Below, in pieces: positions 63,603-64,000 of a stretch of 64,000 bases of DNA. Source of the stretch: Vogesella aquatica (GTDB taxonomy: Bacteria; Pseudomonadota; Gammaproteobacteria; Burkholderiales; Chromobacteriaceae); the NCBI RefSeq assembly GCF_028548455.1, contig NZ_JAQQLF010000002.1, positions 62,001 through 126,000 of the forward strand, in the 5' to 3' direction. Made by a program: the position numbers and the translations under genes. The notes under the pieces were generated by a model. It was given only the letters and a program-made list of their open reading frames with translations. It was not told the origin of the DNA and ran no database searches. The first letter of the stretch is position 1. Each line of letters opens with the position of its first letter.

Positions 63603-64000
63603 GGCTTGCCCGCCGCGGCGGCGGCGCGCAGCTTGTCTTTCTTGCTCATGCGTTTGCCCTTGATGCCGCCGTTATCGTCGGCTGCGGCCAACCTGGCAGC
63701 CGGCGTATCGGTGGCCGGGTAGGCTGCCAGCTGCTCGCGGGCAATCTTCAAACCCAGGCGTTTCTCGATCAGGCGAAAGTGCGCGCGGCTGTCGGCGTCG
63801 ATCAGGCTGATGGCTACCCCAGTTTGCCCGGCACGGCCGGTGCGGCCGATGCGGTGGGTGTAGTCCTGCGGCGAGCGCGGCAGCTCGGCGTTGATCACCG
63901 CCGGCAGCGCCGGAATATCGATACCGCGTGCCGCCAGGTCGGTGGCCACCAGCACCTGTAGCGTGCCGTTTTTCAGGTTGTCCAGCACGCGCTCGCGCCG
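63599..64000 (-). CDS. DEAD-box RNA helicase, C-terminal part (5' end outside window)
   Basis: The last ~133 residues of a RhlE-like helicase: conserved motifs VATDLAARGIDIP (motif V) and HRIGRTGRAG (motif VI), then a basic tail with KGKRMSKKDKL. The frame is open at the right edge. Its stop overlaps that of the GGDEF-EAL gene. It carries one copy of the window-wide repeat at 63684. Confidence 0.88.
   Translation of the reverse strand, partial: RRERVLDNLKNGTLQVLVATDLAARGIDIPALPAVINAELPRSPQDYTHRIGRTGRAGQTGVAISLIDADSRAHFRLIEKRLGLKIAREQLAAYPATDTPAARLAAADDNGGIKGKRMSKKDKLRAAAAAGKP

Noticed and set aside
1-64000. CRISPR arrays
   Set aside because: No regularly spaced direct repeats were seen; the repeated 10-mer is irregularly spaced and occurs in both orientations.
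1-64000. The 10-mer repeat as a plain Ala-Ala-Asn codon run
   Set aside because: About six copies do encode AAN, but others read RPT, GWPH, RLAA or VGR or are intergenic, so codon use alone cannot explain it.

Overview
The window is a G+C-rich chromosomal segment from a facultatively anaerobic, denitrifying, motile, naturally gene-exchanging betaproteobacterium. The gene set (heme d1/NirS-type denitrification, ubiUVT, PpsA/PpsR, class I fumarase, RlmF) and the style of the sequence fit Neisseriales, for example Chromobacteriaceae relatives such as Vogesella or Pseudogulbenkiania. That placement is an inference; no rRNA gene is present to settle it.

Region 1 (1-13.9 kb) is an anaerobic-respiration block. 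It starts inside nirF and continues through fused nirDL and nirGH (siroheme decarboxylases), nirJ and nirN, the heme d1 pathway that serves cytochrome cd1 nitrite reductase. A Dnr-type regulator follows. Then come the oxygen-independent ribonucleotide reductase genes, with the glycyl-radical segment encoded as a separate 56-residue ORF, and the divergent ubiU-ubiV-ubiT genes for O2-independent ubiquinone synthesis. A perfect FNR/Dnr box sits between the last two groups. A molybdate ABC importer (modABC) with a ModE-like operator and a truncated modE remnant closes the block; molybdate would supply nitrate reductase.

Region 2 (about 14.07-25.1 kb) is a genomic island ending in a P4-type tyrosine integrase. 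It carries a recombination/maintenance cassette (DUF932, DUF3768, YqaJ-type exonuclease, a possible directionality factor), an XRE repressor with paired operators, two tandem MORN/YwqK-like secreted proteins, a GTPase, an AlpA-type regulator, and a type II restriction-modification pair that closely resembles SfiI. The methyltransferase promoter contains a SfiI recognition sequence inside an inverted repeat, which suggests methylation-sensitive self-control.

Region 3 (25.2-46.1 kb) is core: cysDN sulfate activation, a response regulator with a 1456-residue hybrid kinase, tRNA-Glu and tRNA-Arg, a NUDIX hydrolase, divergent ppsR/ppsA, fbp, class I fumarase, a chemoreceptor, a DUF411 protein with a 30-residue coupled microprotein, and a 7TM-type kinase with its OmpR-type regulator.

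Region 4 (46.1-64 kb) holds an EF-hand protein, an envelope-type two-component system with a CpxP/Spy-like protein, several small metabolic and regulatory genes, an A+T-rich unknown gene, an HPP membrane protein with a TetR regulator, a LuxR-type response regulator with a 7TM kinase, an acyl-ACP-reductase-like gene, rlmF, a periplasmic binding protein with a Cache-PAS-GGDEF-EAL protein, and the end of a DEAD-box helicase gene.

The most striking non-gene signal is a 10-mer, GGTTGGCCGC (usually followed by A). I found it 24 times exactly on both strands, in many reading frames and as inverted pairs between genes. Its behaviour resembles the DNA uptake sequences of Neisseriaceae.
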